Below, in pieces: positions 1-63,200 of a stretch of 64,000 nt of DNA (position 1 is its first letter; every line of letters begins with the position of its first letter). The DNA comes from Brachynemurus nebulosus (Eukaryota; Arthropoda; Insecta; Neuroptera; Myrmeleontidae). The stretch spans positions 1,772,001-1,836,000 of the forward strand of contig JAPWDM010000009.1 in NCBI GenBank assembly GCA_035578155.1, read 5' to 3'. Below the pieces are notes generated by a model. The model had not been told where the DNA came from. It searched no databases and worked only from the letters and a program-made list of their open reading frames with translations. The position numbers were made by a program, and so were the translations under genes.

Positions 1-1597
1 ACGACGCAGATATTGGAAGTAGTGCGATTATATACGTGCCCGTGTATGTATAGTCGTACTGAACGTGTTAAGCGGTTTAAATGGGACGATTGTGATTCAG
101 CATGCCTGAACCACACTTTATGGTAACTATGGAAAGTGCCAACACTAAAAAAAAACTGATTTTCACTGATAAACGCGGAGGTATGGAGTAGTCATAATGG
201 CCGTAATGTTTAGTGCTGCCACCTGCCACTTGCGTTTTTTTCAACAGAAGTAGTGTACACTATCGTTTAAAATGGAAGCAAAATATGATTTTTATTTAAA
301 TTAACTCTTTGCGCTTATAAGACATGTACAGCATGACAAGGTGGTTTGTCCATTAACTCTACCATATTTAAAGGTGTTTTGTCTGTTGGATCATAAGACA
401 TGTATCACATGACACACTGAATGTTGAACTGTAATGACTGCTCATACTTCACATTACATGAATATTTTATTTAATAACTGCAAACACATTCATTTATTAG
501 AAAAATTGTAAATAAAATAATACAAAATCACGTTGAATTATCTTTTTAGAATTAAAAACTAATAAAAACAGCATTGAGGACGTATTTAGTGCATTTAGTA
601 TTCAACTTTGGGGAAACAAGGTTAGAACGTCAAAAGAATCCGTCAAAAAAAAACTCGGTCGTTGTCATGTACTACATGTCTTACCAGCCTATTTACAACT
701 CACTTTTTTTTTGCTTGAGTGCAAAGAGTTAAAAAATTAAGTTTGATTTCATAGAAAAGCAAAAATTAAATTTGACAGGAGAAATGGCCGTCATATTGCC
801 GTTGAAACATATTTTCGACATGAGCGTCGAAGCATAATTTTGTATTTCTTACTTGCTTCATTGACATTTACCCTTAATATGGTTTATGTCGACTCCTGTA
901 ACTCCGTGGTAGTAAAATTTAATTTTGACAATAGTAAAATAAGGCCTTTGGAGACAAATTATATTATATTTAAAGGCATTCGAATTTCAGAGAATTTAAT
1001 CAACCAAAATGCCTGTTATTTATGAAATTACCTAATTTTGAATTTAGTGAATGAGATATAAGAACGTATTCACAATATAATTTCTTTAAAATAAACTAAT
1101 TTAGGATTCTTAAGTAGTGAGAACGCCATTTCAGTTGAATAGAACTTGCCCTAAATGTTTTAAATTTTTTTACAAAAATATTCCAATTTTTTCAGTCTCA
1201 ATAATAATTATTGTACGTCATTGGTTTGGTGCGTTCTCCATTTTTTTCTACAATTAACAAACAACACGCATGCGCGCGCAGCATTTTATCTACATATAAA
1301 AAAAATAACCTACATTTAACATGTAAGGCAAATAAACAATATATATTAGACCTTTTTTTCCTCGATTTTCTTTTTTCGCTTCTATATACAAATTTTTACA
1401 TTCATTTAAAAAAGCTTTAACGGAATGAATCAACAAGATTTACAGTAAGTTAATATTAATAAGTATTAATGGCGGATTTCAGTTATTTTTGTTTGAATTC
1501 TCTATGATTTGTCACTGTTACACGTGGAAATACTGTGAATAACAGCGGACTTAAGTTACTCCCCTGTAGTACACCATACAGAATTAATCCAAAATTT
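1..1597. other. 3' flank of PPIP5K
   Basis: No gene recognised. Apart from the MITE at 305-728 this is AT-rich unique-looking sequence that presumably includes the PPIP5K 3' UTR. The short open frames here have no family resemblance. Confidence 0.6.
305..728. mobile_element. TTAA-flanked MITE, CTCTTTGC family
   Basis: TTAA at 301-304 and 729-732; TIR CTCTTTGCGCTT versus CTCTTTGCACTC. Internal AAGACATGTA motifs repeat on both strands. Target site and terminal motif fit piggyBac-type non-autonomous elements; no transposase. Confidence 0.7.
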
Positions 1598-51600
<50,003 letters not shown>

Positions 51601-52983
51601 AACTATTTACATTTGATTTTGATACGATCAAATGCACTTTCAGTGACATACCCCAAAACTAGAAAAATGTTCGAATATCCCATTATTAATACATAATTTA
51701 TACAATCCCAAAAAAGGTAAAACACTATAGACGTTAATGGGTTAAAAAAAAATAACAAATTTTAATACCTTCTAGAATTGTACGGCACTAATATTAAAAA
51801 AAAAAATTACGATTTTTTTGTATATTTTTTTATTTGTAAAAAGTTTCTTACAACGTTTTTTGATTTTTAATTTTTGAAAAAAAAAAAAAATTATAAAATT
51901 TTTTTACTGTTTATATTTACAGTTGTGCTAATTTGTGACAAAATTTTATTTTGAACTTGTTTATTCCAGCAAAACTGTACTGTTTTTATTTACAAAATAA
52001 AATTGATTCAAAAATTTTGTTTACTAAAAATAAAACGGTGGCCTTCAAAATTTAAAAATAAATTATTTTTGAAGGAATTTTAATCGCAAGATGTACGCAC
52101 AGAATCTGTGATATAGCTATCAAATAGACGGATTTGCAATTTATTGATTTTTATTTGTAACATAAATTTTCACTTACAATTAAAAATTGTTGTACAAAAA
52201 TAGATTTATTGTTACAAAATTTAAATTTTAAAATAAATTATAAAAACAATAAACGTAATTTAAATTAAATTTGAGCTATTTTCAAAACAAAAATTACCAC
52301 TAACTTTTCTGACACAAATTCACCAAACAAAAATCAACAATTCTTTTTGACGTTCTGAATTTGATTGAAGAGATTGAGGCAAATTGGTGTTAGTTATCTT
52401 TGGCGGATTTATTTTGGTTCCATTTTTTTGCATAAAAAACGTTTAACTTTCCATATTTGGTATTAATTATTAAAACTAAAAACTAAACAATTTCTAAATA
52501 AGACGATTTTAAAGTTTTTTTGTCTTTTAATTAGGTAAAATTTTTGTTATGCAAATGTTGCATTAAATTTAAAGTTGGACCAAATACGATTTACATACAA
52601 TTTAAAAAGTAATCTCCGTTATTCACCGTTATTAATCTCTGTTGGTTTCAATATCTAATTTTTACTACCTACGTCCCTGTCGTGTTCGTGTACAACTTTA
52701 CACGGATATTTTATTGCATCGTAATGCCCGTGTGATGTTTGATGACGCATAAAAATGCATAATAATAAAAATTGCAACGTTAGGATGCAATTCAGTGATA
52801 AATATAAATGACGGAAGTACATATTATTATTATGAATTTAAATGTTATTTTTGTCGACAGCACGTTTTGTTGAACTTGAATTGTTGAAAGATTGATGTCA
52901 GTAAGGTGGGTGTACCCCGAGCGATTATTAATCGTGCGACTAAATACCTACCATAAAGACGACCCTGGAATTTTAACCTTTTA

Positions 52984-53653
52984 CGCTTCTTTCACATTAT
53001 ACGGTTTTTGCCGTACAGCAAAAAACCGTACGTTCGCATTTTTTTAGTGGAGTGAAGAGCATTGGACCTTTCACATTACACGGTCACGGCAAAATGCCGT
53101 TGCCGTGCCGTGTAGCAGCCGTCTCTTGCCACTGGACTTGACGGTTGCCGTACGGCGTTTTTAACTCAGTAGTGTATGTAATTAAATGGATGCTTTCACA
53201 TTTGACGGTTTTTTAACGTACGGCAGTAACATTATTTTGTTGCATTTTATGTTAATTATTAATTTTATTTGTGAAATGGATGAAACTAATGTTGAATGTG
53301 GTAACAAGCATTTTAATAGATTGTATGTAATTTCCAAATTGTGTGTTTTTATGTTAAGTTCGCCAAGAAATTAATCAAAGGAGCTTGTAAACATCCGAAA
53401 ATAGTTGAAAAAATTATTTTCGTCATTTTTCAGGTCTTCAAAGAGTGCGATAATAAATAATCCTACTTTATATTTCCTCTGATTTATAGAATTAACTTTA
53501 ATCACACTTGTTACTTGTATGATGTTGCAAATCAAATGAAGATATTCAGTTTACAACGGCAAAAAACCGTGCAATGTGAAAGCAACAATATCACAGCAAA
53601 AAGTCGTACGATTTTTTCCCGTACGACGAAAACCGTACAATATGAAAGGAGCG
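52984..53653. mobile_element. PIF/Harbinger-like MITE with TTA duplication
   Basis: CGCTTCTTTCACATTATACG against CGCTCCTTTCATATTGTACG as inverted ends; TTA at 52981-52983 and 53654-53656. The interior is rich in CCGTACGG-like palindromes. Upstream of PPIP5K exon 1. Confidence 0.7.
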
Positions 53654-53716
53654 TTAGGTGTTTTATTTCACTAGTAAACGATTTGATACTTGCTTAGGTG
53701 TCATATATATTTTTTT

Positions 53717-54053
53717 TTAGCTCTTTAAATGATTAAGACGAGTTAACTCGTCCTGCAATATGGCGGCTGAAAATACTGTGATACGTATATATTCACTGGT
53801 ACAGGTGCCGCCATCTGTGACATACGTCTTCCGAAATACGGTATAATTCTAAATAATGTTCAATTTTATCAACATAGTTTGGTATAATTTATATTTTGTA
53901 AATTCCTAGGGTTCACTTTTTTGATGTTGGGACCTTTAATTTTTCTCTTTTTCTTTTTTTGTAACCTTATCTATTGTACTTATCACTGGCAGTAAAAAGT
54001 CCGACATTTTGAGACAAAAAAATTTTTCCATATGGTTTGTTAAAAAGGGTTAA
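53717..54053. mobile_element. TTAA MITE, same family as 11615-11945, third copy
   Basis: Same internal sequence; right end GGGTTAA at 54047-54053, and the left TTAA has decayed to TTAG. Confidence 0.6.
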
Positions 54054-54094
54054 ATGACAAAAATTAAAAATTATTTTGAATATTGGGAATCGTA

Positions 54095-54400
54095 AAATTT
54101 AGATACGCGAACTAGTGGTAAAAAAATTAACTACTTCCAATAGGCAAGGTCTGTTATTAGATTTTGACAATTCACAAAATTTGTACGGTTTATTCTACAG
54201 AATAAAAACTGGCATATTTTTTTTTATAATCCTTATTTTTTCACAATAATTTACTGTTTCCAAAATAAAAACGGTCAATTCCAAATTGCTACTATTTTTT
54301 TAGGTCTTAATTTTTGCCATCTGGTGATGAAAGAAAAAACTACTCCCAGTAGGCTAAAATATTGAACCACGCCTCCATTTGATTTTCCAATAATATCTAT
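54095..54400. repeat. Dispersed repeat, GCCATCTGGTGA family, copy 3
   Basis: Closest to copy 2 by eye; lies directly beside the TTAA MITE remnant 53717-54053. Confidence 0.7.
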
Positions 54401-54702
54401 AAAGTCATACAATAATTTAATAAAATGAAAATGTATTTTACAAACTGACCGAAATTTTCTAAATTTTTATACAGTTTTGACACTGAAAATTGAGCCGATT
54501 CTATGTGATCTGTTATGTGATTTTATAGTTAGTTAGATTCTTATTTAACGATTTTTCGATCGAAGAAAAGTGTTTATTGTAGCATATCATTTTTCCCCGA
54601 GGAGAAAATGTGTATTAAATCTGTAAAAATTAAATTCTGTATGTTATAAGTCAAAATCAACCATTGGTATCTGAAAAAAAAAACGTTCCTAAACATCATT
54701 AA

Positions 54703-55870
54703 CACATTCAGTCCCATGGCTTCGGCATCCGAAACCAAACAAAACATCTCCAGAGGCCGACCGCGATCAATGATTAATTGATTAGTCGGTTACGCATTAT
54801 GTGTGCGATGTTTATCATCATTCATCACACGGATGTGTTCCTACTCACACAAATACATACCAACACACACTACTCTTTTGGTTTCTATGTATAAAAACTT
54901 TTAAGATAAATAAAAAATACATAAAAAATACGCTGCCAATAGGGTGGGCACACAGCTTCCTCGTAGTCGTAAAAGGCTTTAAAACAGTATTCTACCAAAT
55001 ATACATATTATATACCGTGAAATTATATTTTCGCCTTGAAGTTTATAAAAAACTATTGTAACTCAAAAGACTTAAAGGCTAAATTATAAAATAATAGCAA
55101 AAATATTTTAGAAACTAACCCGCAATATACCCTAAAAATTTGAGCGAGATAGGACTAGCAGTAAATAAGATATTGACATTTAATGGGACTTCATGGTAGC
55201 GACGTAGCTACCGTTACTCCGATTTCGATTAAATTCATAGGGAACCATATAGGAACCAAACTACATAATTTCTGAAAATTTCATAAAAAAGAAGTGAGTA
55301 GTTCCGAAGTTATGCCACTTGGTGCAATTTTGGAATGACATGGTAGCGGCGTTGCTACCGTTACTCCGATTTTGATTAAATTCATAGGGGACCACCGCGG
55401 AGCCAAACTGCATAATTTCTGAAAATTTCATTAAAAACAATCGAATAGTTCGGAAGTTATGCCACTTGGTGCAAAATTGGAGACACACAAACGGACAGAC
55501 AGACGGACAGCCCAAACCAAAATTGTTCAGGAAGCTCTAAAACGTAAAATGTGCGTAAAAAATTTGATTTTGGAGAGAAAAAATTTTTTATTTTTCAAAA
55601 GTGATCACAATGCTTCCGCTACTTTAGTAGTATCGGAAGCAATATAAATTATATTTTTAAATAAAATTGATTTGAATGTCAGTGTATATGGAGTATGTAC
55701 GTATCACGTACGTATGTTTACAGTTTCACACATACATGTTGAACTGTGTTGAATCTATTCAGTGTTTGAATCATTTTATTTTATGTATCTGTTTATATCA
55801 AGTTTTTTTTTTTTTAAATATTGCCGGCTATCGGGGAAGTTTACTATGAAAGTGCTCGGGTCTCATGGTG
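54703..55870. mobile_element. TTAA-flanked MITE, CACTTTCAGTCCC family, copy 1 (interrupted)
   Basis: TTAA at 54699 and 55871. The sequence matches copy 2 (58475-58930) except for an insert of about 713 bp at 54931-55643. The insert has a 146-bp direct repeat (55194, 55340; GGTAGCG..GCTACCGTTACTCC) and an ACGGACAGACAGACGGACAG end. Confidence 0.82.
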
Positions 55871-56206
55871 TTAAAGGGGTTAAAAAAAATAAAAAATGAA
55901 AATTTTTTGAAACTTTTTTTTTTTTTTTTTAAATATTTGGATAACAAGCGTACACAATAGAGTACGGCAATTTTTTTAATAAAAACAAAATAAAAATAAC
56001 TACAATAAATTAATTGTAAAATAAATTTAAAATAAAAAAAATATTATTTTGTAGTAATTGTTAATTATTTTGTAGGCTTAATTACAAAATATAACAATTA
56101 ACAATTGTTAATCAGAATGAATCTGGAATTAATAGAAAAATATTTCGAAATTAATACTGTACAAATTTCACAAAAAGAAAATTTTTTCACTATTTCTCGT
56201 ACAAAA

Positions 56207-56212
56207 TTTATT
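56207..56212 (-). other. Candidate poly(A) signal of the ARHGAP19-type gene
   Basis: AATAAA on the minus strand, about 220 nt below the stop codon at 56430. The hexamer is common by chance in such AT-rich DNA. Confidence 0.3.
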
Positions 56213-56429
56213 CAAAAATTCATTTTTAGTATATTAAAAACAATCATATAAACAAGTTACGTAGCTGAAACACTCTTTAAACGAACATTAACAAGTTTCA
56301 CTGTAATTTACGTCAAAAAAAAAATATAACTATATTAAATCAATATCCCTATTCTGTTAATTTAATCAAGTTTAAATACTGATGGCACTGATTTTGCGCA
56401 ACTCATGCGCAACAGCGTCAAAATACTAT

Positions 56430-57275
56430 CTATAATGACGTTTCATAAACAATATCTCCCGTTTGACTCAATTTTCGTAATTTTAATTTTAATTCTTTGG
56501 GTGCATACATATTTGGGGTATTTGGCAGATTTTCGTCCGATTGAAAATTCATATAATTTCTTTTACGACTCGGTGAATTTTCGACGGAATCGTTTAAAAG
56601 TTCCGGATTATGTCCATCTAAACAATACAGTAAGGAGTTACTTAATTTATTGTTAGTGTCCACTTCCGGTAATTCGTCCATTTCCGGTATGGAATCAAAA
56701 TCGCCTTCACGACTCTGGAAACTCAGATCGGCCGGACTTGTTGTTACCATGCTACGGGTTAATAAATAGTTACGGAAGGAACTTGAAAGGCAACTTGAGG
56801 TGGTTGTGGTTATATTTGGTATTTCGAAATTATTTTGAGTATTTTGTTGACTATTAATGATTTCTGGATCATCAATATCATTTTCTGTGCTCAACAGCAG
56901 CGAATCGGACGAATCATCTTTCGCCGTGTCCGTTTCGTCGGTGATTTGATCTTCTAGTGATTCTTTGAGCGATGAAAGTTCGTCTTTAGACATTTCCTCG
57001 AACGAATGATCATCGATTATTTCGATGCTATCAATCTGAACATCACCTGGATGACGTTCACCAGATGATTCTGTCGAAGGCATTTCGGAACTTTGATTTT
57101 CCGGTAAAGAAAAAAGTTTATCTAAATGTTCGCTAGAATTTGATGAATCACCAGTGATCACTTTTCGATTTACCACATTATTTTGGGCTATTCGTTTAAT
57201 TGACGCCAATTTACAAATATTTGTACCGGAGATCAGAAGGACCGGTTTTCGTGAACGAGGTGTCATCATGGTTTC
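56430..57275 (-). CDS. ARHGAP19: ARHGAP19-type gene, last coding exon
   Basis: 281 codons plus stop, phase 0, from ETMMTPRSRKPVLLISG to KLKLRKLSQTGDIVYETSL. The poly-T/TAG acceptor is strong. The MTP-basic start resembles the VTMTPTRLK end of human ARHGAP19. The rest is an acidic Ser/Asp/Glu-rich extension (SDSLLLSTENDIDDPEI). Assigned to the RhoGAP gene because of phase and position; a separate gene is less likely but possible. Confidence 0.78.
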   Translation of the reverse strand, partial: ETMMTPRSRKPVLLISGTNICKLASIKRIAQNNVVNRKVITGDSSNSSEHLDKLFSLPENQSSEMPSTESSGERHPGDVQIDSIEIIDDHSFEEMSKDELSSLKESLEDQITDETDTAKDDSSDSLLLSTENDIDDPEIINSQQNTQNNFEIPNITTTTSSCLSSSFRNYLLTRSMVTTSPADLSFQSREGDFDSIPEMDELPEVDTNNKLSNSLLYCLDGHNPELLNDSVENSPSRKRNYMNFQSDENLPNTPNMYAPKELKLKLRKLSQTGDIVYETSL

Positions 57276-60200
57276 CTAAAAAAAAAAAAATGTTTAAAAT
57301 TACTGTATAAATATAAATTGCATTTAAAATGTTAAGGTAGTAAGATCACAGTGATTCTGTTTCACGCATGCGCAGATTTCAATTTTTAAAAATCGAATTT
57401 AGTTGACGTTTTTTGATACTTTACTACCTTAATATTTATATAAGGGTCTTTTCATGGAAGCTAGTAGTTTGCAACAGTCTAGCACTGACATCTGTTGGTG
57501 ACGTTTTAAAGTAACATGTTATCGATAATACAGTTTAGACTGCTTCATAGTTTTGATCAGTGCTAGACTAAAGCAGACTACTTGTTTCCGTGAAATCAGT
57601 TTTATAAAATTAGGCTAACAATGGGGTATTTGATAAATTGTAATAAAAATTGATAAGTAATTTATTATGCTAATTCATCTTAACTACCATTATTTTAATT
57701 AAAAAAAAATTAATAAAAAAAGTAATATTTTAGCTAAAATCTTCGCAACCAGAAACGGACTGTGACGTTATATTCTCTTATATTTCAACATTATCGCCAC
57801 TAGGATCGCTACTTTAAATTCCGGTTAACAAACATAACTATGGAAATTAATCGAAATTAAATTAATTTTTAAAAAAAAAGCAATTTCTTTTCCGTTATAA
57901 GAAAAATAAACAGTTTTATTTTTTTACTTATAGAACACCAGGGCCGTGTTCGATTCGTGGTATAAAAAATTCTCGCGCATGTGCACTATTAAACCGCGCA
58001 AACAAAAATTCAAATTATTTGACGTTTACTACCATATTTGGAAACTTGTAGACGTTATATATTTAAATTTTTGCTAATATGTTCGCGCGGTTTAGTAATG
58101 CACATGCGCAAATGCACTGGAATTTTTTATACCGCAAATCGAGAACACGAGACTGTTGCTATCTAGAGAATGTAACGTAACTGACAACTAATGAACGTTT
58201 TCGCGCAAATTTTGAAAATAAGTATTAAAATAATTTTTTCTAATGATTTTCGGCATTATTTTTAAAAATTAAAGAAACATATACATGCATAATACATAAA
58301 TATGTGTGTTTTAAAATAATTTCCCAAAAATTAATCAAATTCCCCATTATTAATTTTAGTAGAAGTTAGTCGTTTTAGTAGTTTAAAAATTAGTATAGTT
58401 AGTAATAAGATTAATTAACAAACATTTATCGCTCAAAATGCATTAATTTGGGGTGTTTTTTTTTTTCGTATTAACACTTTCAGTCCCACGGCTTCGGCAT
58501 CCGAAACCAAACAAAACATCCCCAGAGGCTGACCGCGATCAATGATTAATTGATTAGTTGGTTACGCATTATGTGTGGGATGTTTATCATCATTCATCAC
58601 ACGGATGTGTTCCTACTCACACAAATACATACCAGCACACACTACTCTTTTGGTTTCTATGTATAAAAAATTTTAAGATAAATAAAAAATAAGTACATAA
58701 AAAATATAATTTATATTTTTAAATAAAATTGATTTAAATGTCAGTGTATATGTAGTGTGTACGTATCACGTACGTATGTTTACAGTTTTACACATACATG
58801 TTGAACTGTGTTGAATCTATTCAGTGTTTGAATCATTTTATTTTATGTGTTTATTTATATAAAGTTTTTCCTTTTAAATATTGCCGGCTTCCGGGGAAGT
58901 TTACTCTGAAAGTGCTTGGGCCTCATAGTGTTAAAAAGAAAGTGTTCATCGTGTACCATACCTGCATCGCTTTTGACATTCGTCTGGTGGATCGTGTGAT
59001 TGGAGACATTGATTTCCTACCGATCATGTGTGGTGTAAATAATTCGTTCCCGTCCGAGCCCCCAGCCGTTTTTGATAACCACGTGGTACTCGCCGGAGTA
59101 CTTGTTAAATAGTTACTATTCCAATGATTTTTTTGTTCAACTAAACTATTATTCGAAATTGAATGTTGCTTTGGTGTTTTAAACTCTACAGACGGCACAC
59201 ACTCAACTTCTTTTAAATTTTGATCATCTGCGCAAGATACGTCAACGCAATTTTTTGATATGATTGTCTCGATCGGTTTCACGTCAATTGCATCGAAATT
59301 TCGTTCGTCCGGTTTCAAAAGTGTTGGTAACGTTGACGATTCACTGGTTAAATTTTTATATAACGGTGTGTCTGGTTTAAATATCACTTTTGACCGGATT
59401 GGACTCATACAATTATATCTATTAGGAGTCTGAAAAATTAAATTTGAAAAATATGTGTATAATTTTGAGATAGTCCTAAAAGTAATCAGCAAAAGTTGAA
59501 ACGTACGAAGGACAAATCAGGTTTGAGTAATTGAAGTAAATGAAGCATACATACTTAATATCTCAAATACTCCCGAATACACCACTATTTTTTAGCTAAA
59601 TATACTCAAATTTAACCATTACTGATGCGAGATGTCAGCTATCACTATTTTAAGCGCCAAAAACAATTGCGTGCGATTTTTTTTAATCAAAAGCAACTTC
59701 GTTTTTAAATTTTTAAAATGTAAAAATTTGAAACGCGCGCCTATTGATGTGACGTCAAATGTTATGAAAACAAAAACTATAAAAACATAAACCGTAAAAC
59801 AATATTTTGCAGGAATGAGGAAATGCATAGAAATAAAACCAATATTTGCTAGTTTATTACTAGATTGCGGTTGTATTTGAGTTTGTCATAAAGTACTATA
59901 AAGTATTTTTAAATTTTCTGGTTAAATAAAAACGAACATTCTAAAATAAGTTATCGGAAACAAAATTAATCTATTCTTTATGATGTAAACGATCAAAAAG
60001 AGTATAAAAATTGATTACAAACTTGGAAAAGCTCCCGTTTCATCCCGTTCTACGGTAAATAATTCAATTTCCTTATTACTGTGACTTTTGACGTCATTAA
60101 AAAGACAGTAAAATAATGGTTGTTTAAAATCGGCTTATACAAAAGGAAAATTTTTTATTTTCTACCTAAAAGAGTCTAAATTACTAAATAAAACACCTAA

Positions 60201-63200
60201 AAAATTTTATTTAAAAATATATTTTTCTATAAATACTTATAATAATTGCACAAAATTGATATAAGTAGATAATGTCAAAAAATACATTGTCAAAATTAAG
60301 TAGAGGTAGGTGCCGTCAAGAGGTTCAATCACAAAATCATTTCCTAAGTCAATAATAATTAATTTATAATCACAAAAATAATAAATTTTTAATTTTCAAA
60401 ACAAAAAATATATACCGATTTTCCCAATAAATTTCTAAAATTTACAACTCTATATTAATATGAATATGATTCTTAAAGATTTTCTCAAAAATATACATAC
60501 ATACAGCGCAAATAACTTGTTACAATGTTATAACTTCCGCTGGGGAGATGGGGGCAAATCGATTACTATATTTCGGAGCTTTATAACTTTTGTGGTTTTC
60601 GAGCTATAATACAGACTCATATTTTGTTTTTAAATTGAAACCTACGCTTGAAATTATTTTAAAAATTAACTTAAAATTCAAAATTACTGCTAATTTTCAT
60701 TATTTTATTTCGTTTATTAGCGCGTTTTAAAAATTACCTTTTTTAAAAGTGATTTTAATAATGAAAGCAAATAATTTTCAATAAATTAATGAACATGGGT
60801 TTGAATGACCTTCCGTCTATTCCTGATCCCGAGACAAAATTCTCAAAATTCCGACGAATTTATCAGTTGTTATCTCCTTCCCGACGAAACCTAATTTTTA
60901 TTTTGGTTCCGAAGTGGTATTCTTGTGTATATGAAAATTCTGCCTATTCCCGCTGGTATCTGACGAGCCTGACAATTATTTTAAATTTTAATAAAATAAA
61001 ACAACAAATTTTACTATGCAGATATGTACATGGTGGCCACATTACTGGAAAACCTGAAAATGTCAGGGAATTTTTACTTTCTGGAAAAGTCAGGGAATTT
61101 TACCGGAAGACTGGAAAAAATTGATTTTTATATAATTTTTCACTTGTTTTGAGATTAGATTTAAAAATTAACGCGTATTTCTTGTTTTTTTTTTTTTTCT
61201 CGTCATTTACTTTTTTATGTCAGAAATTTTTTTTTAGCTTTTTTGGAATAAAGTAGGGGTGGCATTTTTCACAAAATAGTCAGAGAATTTTTGAATAAAA
61301 TTTCTGGAAAACCTGGAAAAGTCAGGGAATTTGATCTTCAAAAATCTGTGGCCACCATGATGTATCACTTTATTTTAAATTTAAAACTTCTGTGACATGT
61401 TTCGACATATATAGCCATTAACGAACAGTATATAAGCCGTAATTTGTCAGAGAAATTGTAAACTTAAAATAACACTCATATTTACTGAATTTTAATCTTT
61501 CAAATTCCATTATTTAACTATCCTAAATATCGTACATTTCTATATCGTTTGAATCAACGTTACATTAAATTAGCGCGAATTTTAAAAATATATTTAAAAT
61601 TAATAAATTTCAAAAAAAATTGATTTTTAAAACCTTTTAATAATAGGTTTCGATTTAAAAAATACAAGTTTACACCACAGCTCGAAAACTATAAGAGCTA
61701 TGAAGCTCCTGACCATAGCAACCGATTAGCCCCACCGGTAGCTACAATCATTACTTGAACAATTTTTTGATTAAGGTACGATCACAGTGTGATCGGCCGA
61801 AAAATAGTCAATTTTCGCGATTTTTTTCGGATAGATAGGATGGGGGAATGGGGATGAATTTTTTTCCACGATTAATACCACTATTTAACAATACAAAAAT
61901 ATTTTTTAATTTATTTTTTATAATTGTTATAATTTTTTTAAAAAAGTGTCTTTAAAAAAGGGCGATATTTGGTGCCCACGATTGCGGCCGCAGTTTTCAT
62001 CCGAAAAAAAAAAAAAAATCAAATAGATTATCAATCTGTAGGTAAACCGCTTGGTACCTATGGGAGCTTTTTTTTTGAAATCTTCCTATTTTTCCACACG
62101 AAAAACTATAAAAAATTTTGTACTTTTTATTCAAACCGCTGCCATTTTTCCAAATTTCAAAAAAAAAGCTCCCATAGGTACATAGCGGCTTACCTACAGA
62201 TTGATAATCTATTTGATTTTTTTCCCAAATGAAAACTGCGGCGAAAATCGGCCGATTTCCGCCCTTTTTTAAAGACACTTTTTTCAAAAAATTAAAATAA
62301 TTATAAAAAAATAAAAATGAATAAAAAAATTATTTTTGTATAGTTAAGGACGTTCGTGCGTCAAACCTAATAGTAGATAAAAATTTTAATTTTAGAGAAT
62401 TGACAAGTTCAGTTACATAGTTATCTTCTCTCAAAAATTTTAAGGCCTTCATAGATCATTTCTTAAAGTAATTGACGATTAAAAATCAAATTTTTAACAC
62501 ACAGCTATTAGGAAAAAATATTCTAAACAGCATTTTTTCATTTTAAAAATTATAGTAAGTATATTATAAGAGTAGATATCATAATAAAAAATGTTTGAAA
62601 ATATTCTTTGAAATATGCAATTTATATAATTGCACAAAACACATCGTGTTGACGAACGTTAAAATGAAATATTAATTATTGAAATTAATATTCGGGTAGA
62701 TTTTGATGTGTACACGACATAAAGGTCAAATCAGACTACTAAATTTCAATCAACAACTGTGTATGCATTGATGTCATAGATCAGTACATAGGTGGTACGT
62801 ATAGCAATCACCCATATACACAACACGATATGACACATGAACAAGTACAAGCTCTGTATGCATAACATACAGGTATAGTGTTTTGTGGTAGCTACATAAC
62901 ATTATTCTGTAGTGTTTTGTGGACGCGCTCGAACGTCTTTAAATAGTGATATTAATTGCAAAAAAAAAATTCATTTCTATTCCCCCATCCTATCCATCCG
63001 AAAAAATTTCGAAAATTGACTATTTTTCGGCCGATCACACTGTAATGTTACCTTAAAAAATTTTTTGATTAAATTAATAATTCGTCTGTCGATCAACTTT
63101 TTGGGGCCAGTTTTCATAAAAACCGATGCAACAAATTCAAATAATCTCTAAAAATTAATAACTTACACATGCAGAATTAAACTAATTAATACAATTTGTT

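Larger units (their letters stand above)
51601..56429. other. Intergenic region between PPIP5K and the RhoGAP gene
   Basis: 4.8 kb that must contain the PPIP5K promoter. 51601-52980 is AT-rich with no assigned element, the likeliest place for the transcription start and any 5' UTR exon. The rest is MITEs: 52984-53653, 53717-54053, 54095-54400 and 54703-55870. Confidence 0.6.

Noticed and set aside
60789..61124. 111-codon plus-strand frame in the RhoGAP intron
   Set aside because: Its second half runs into the hAT-like MITE at 61029; no homology recognised.
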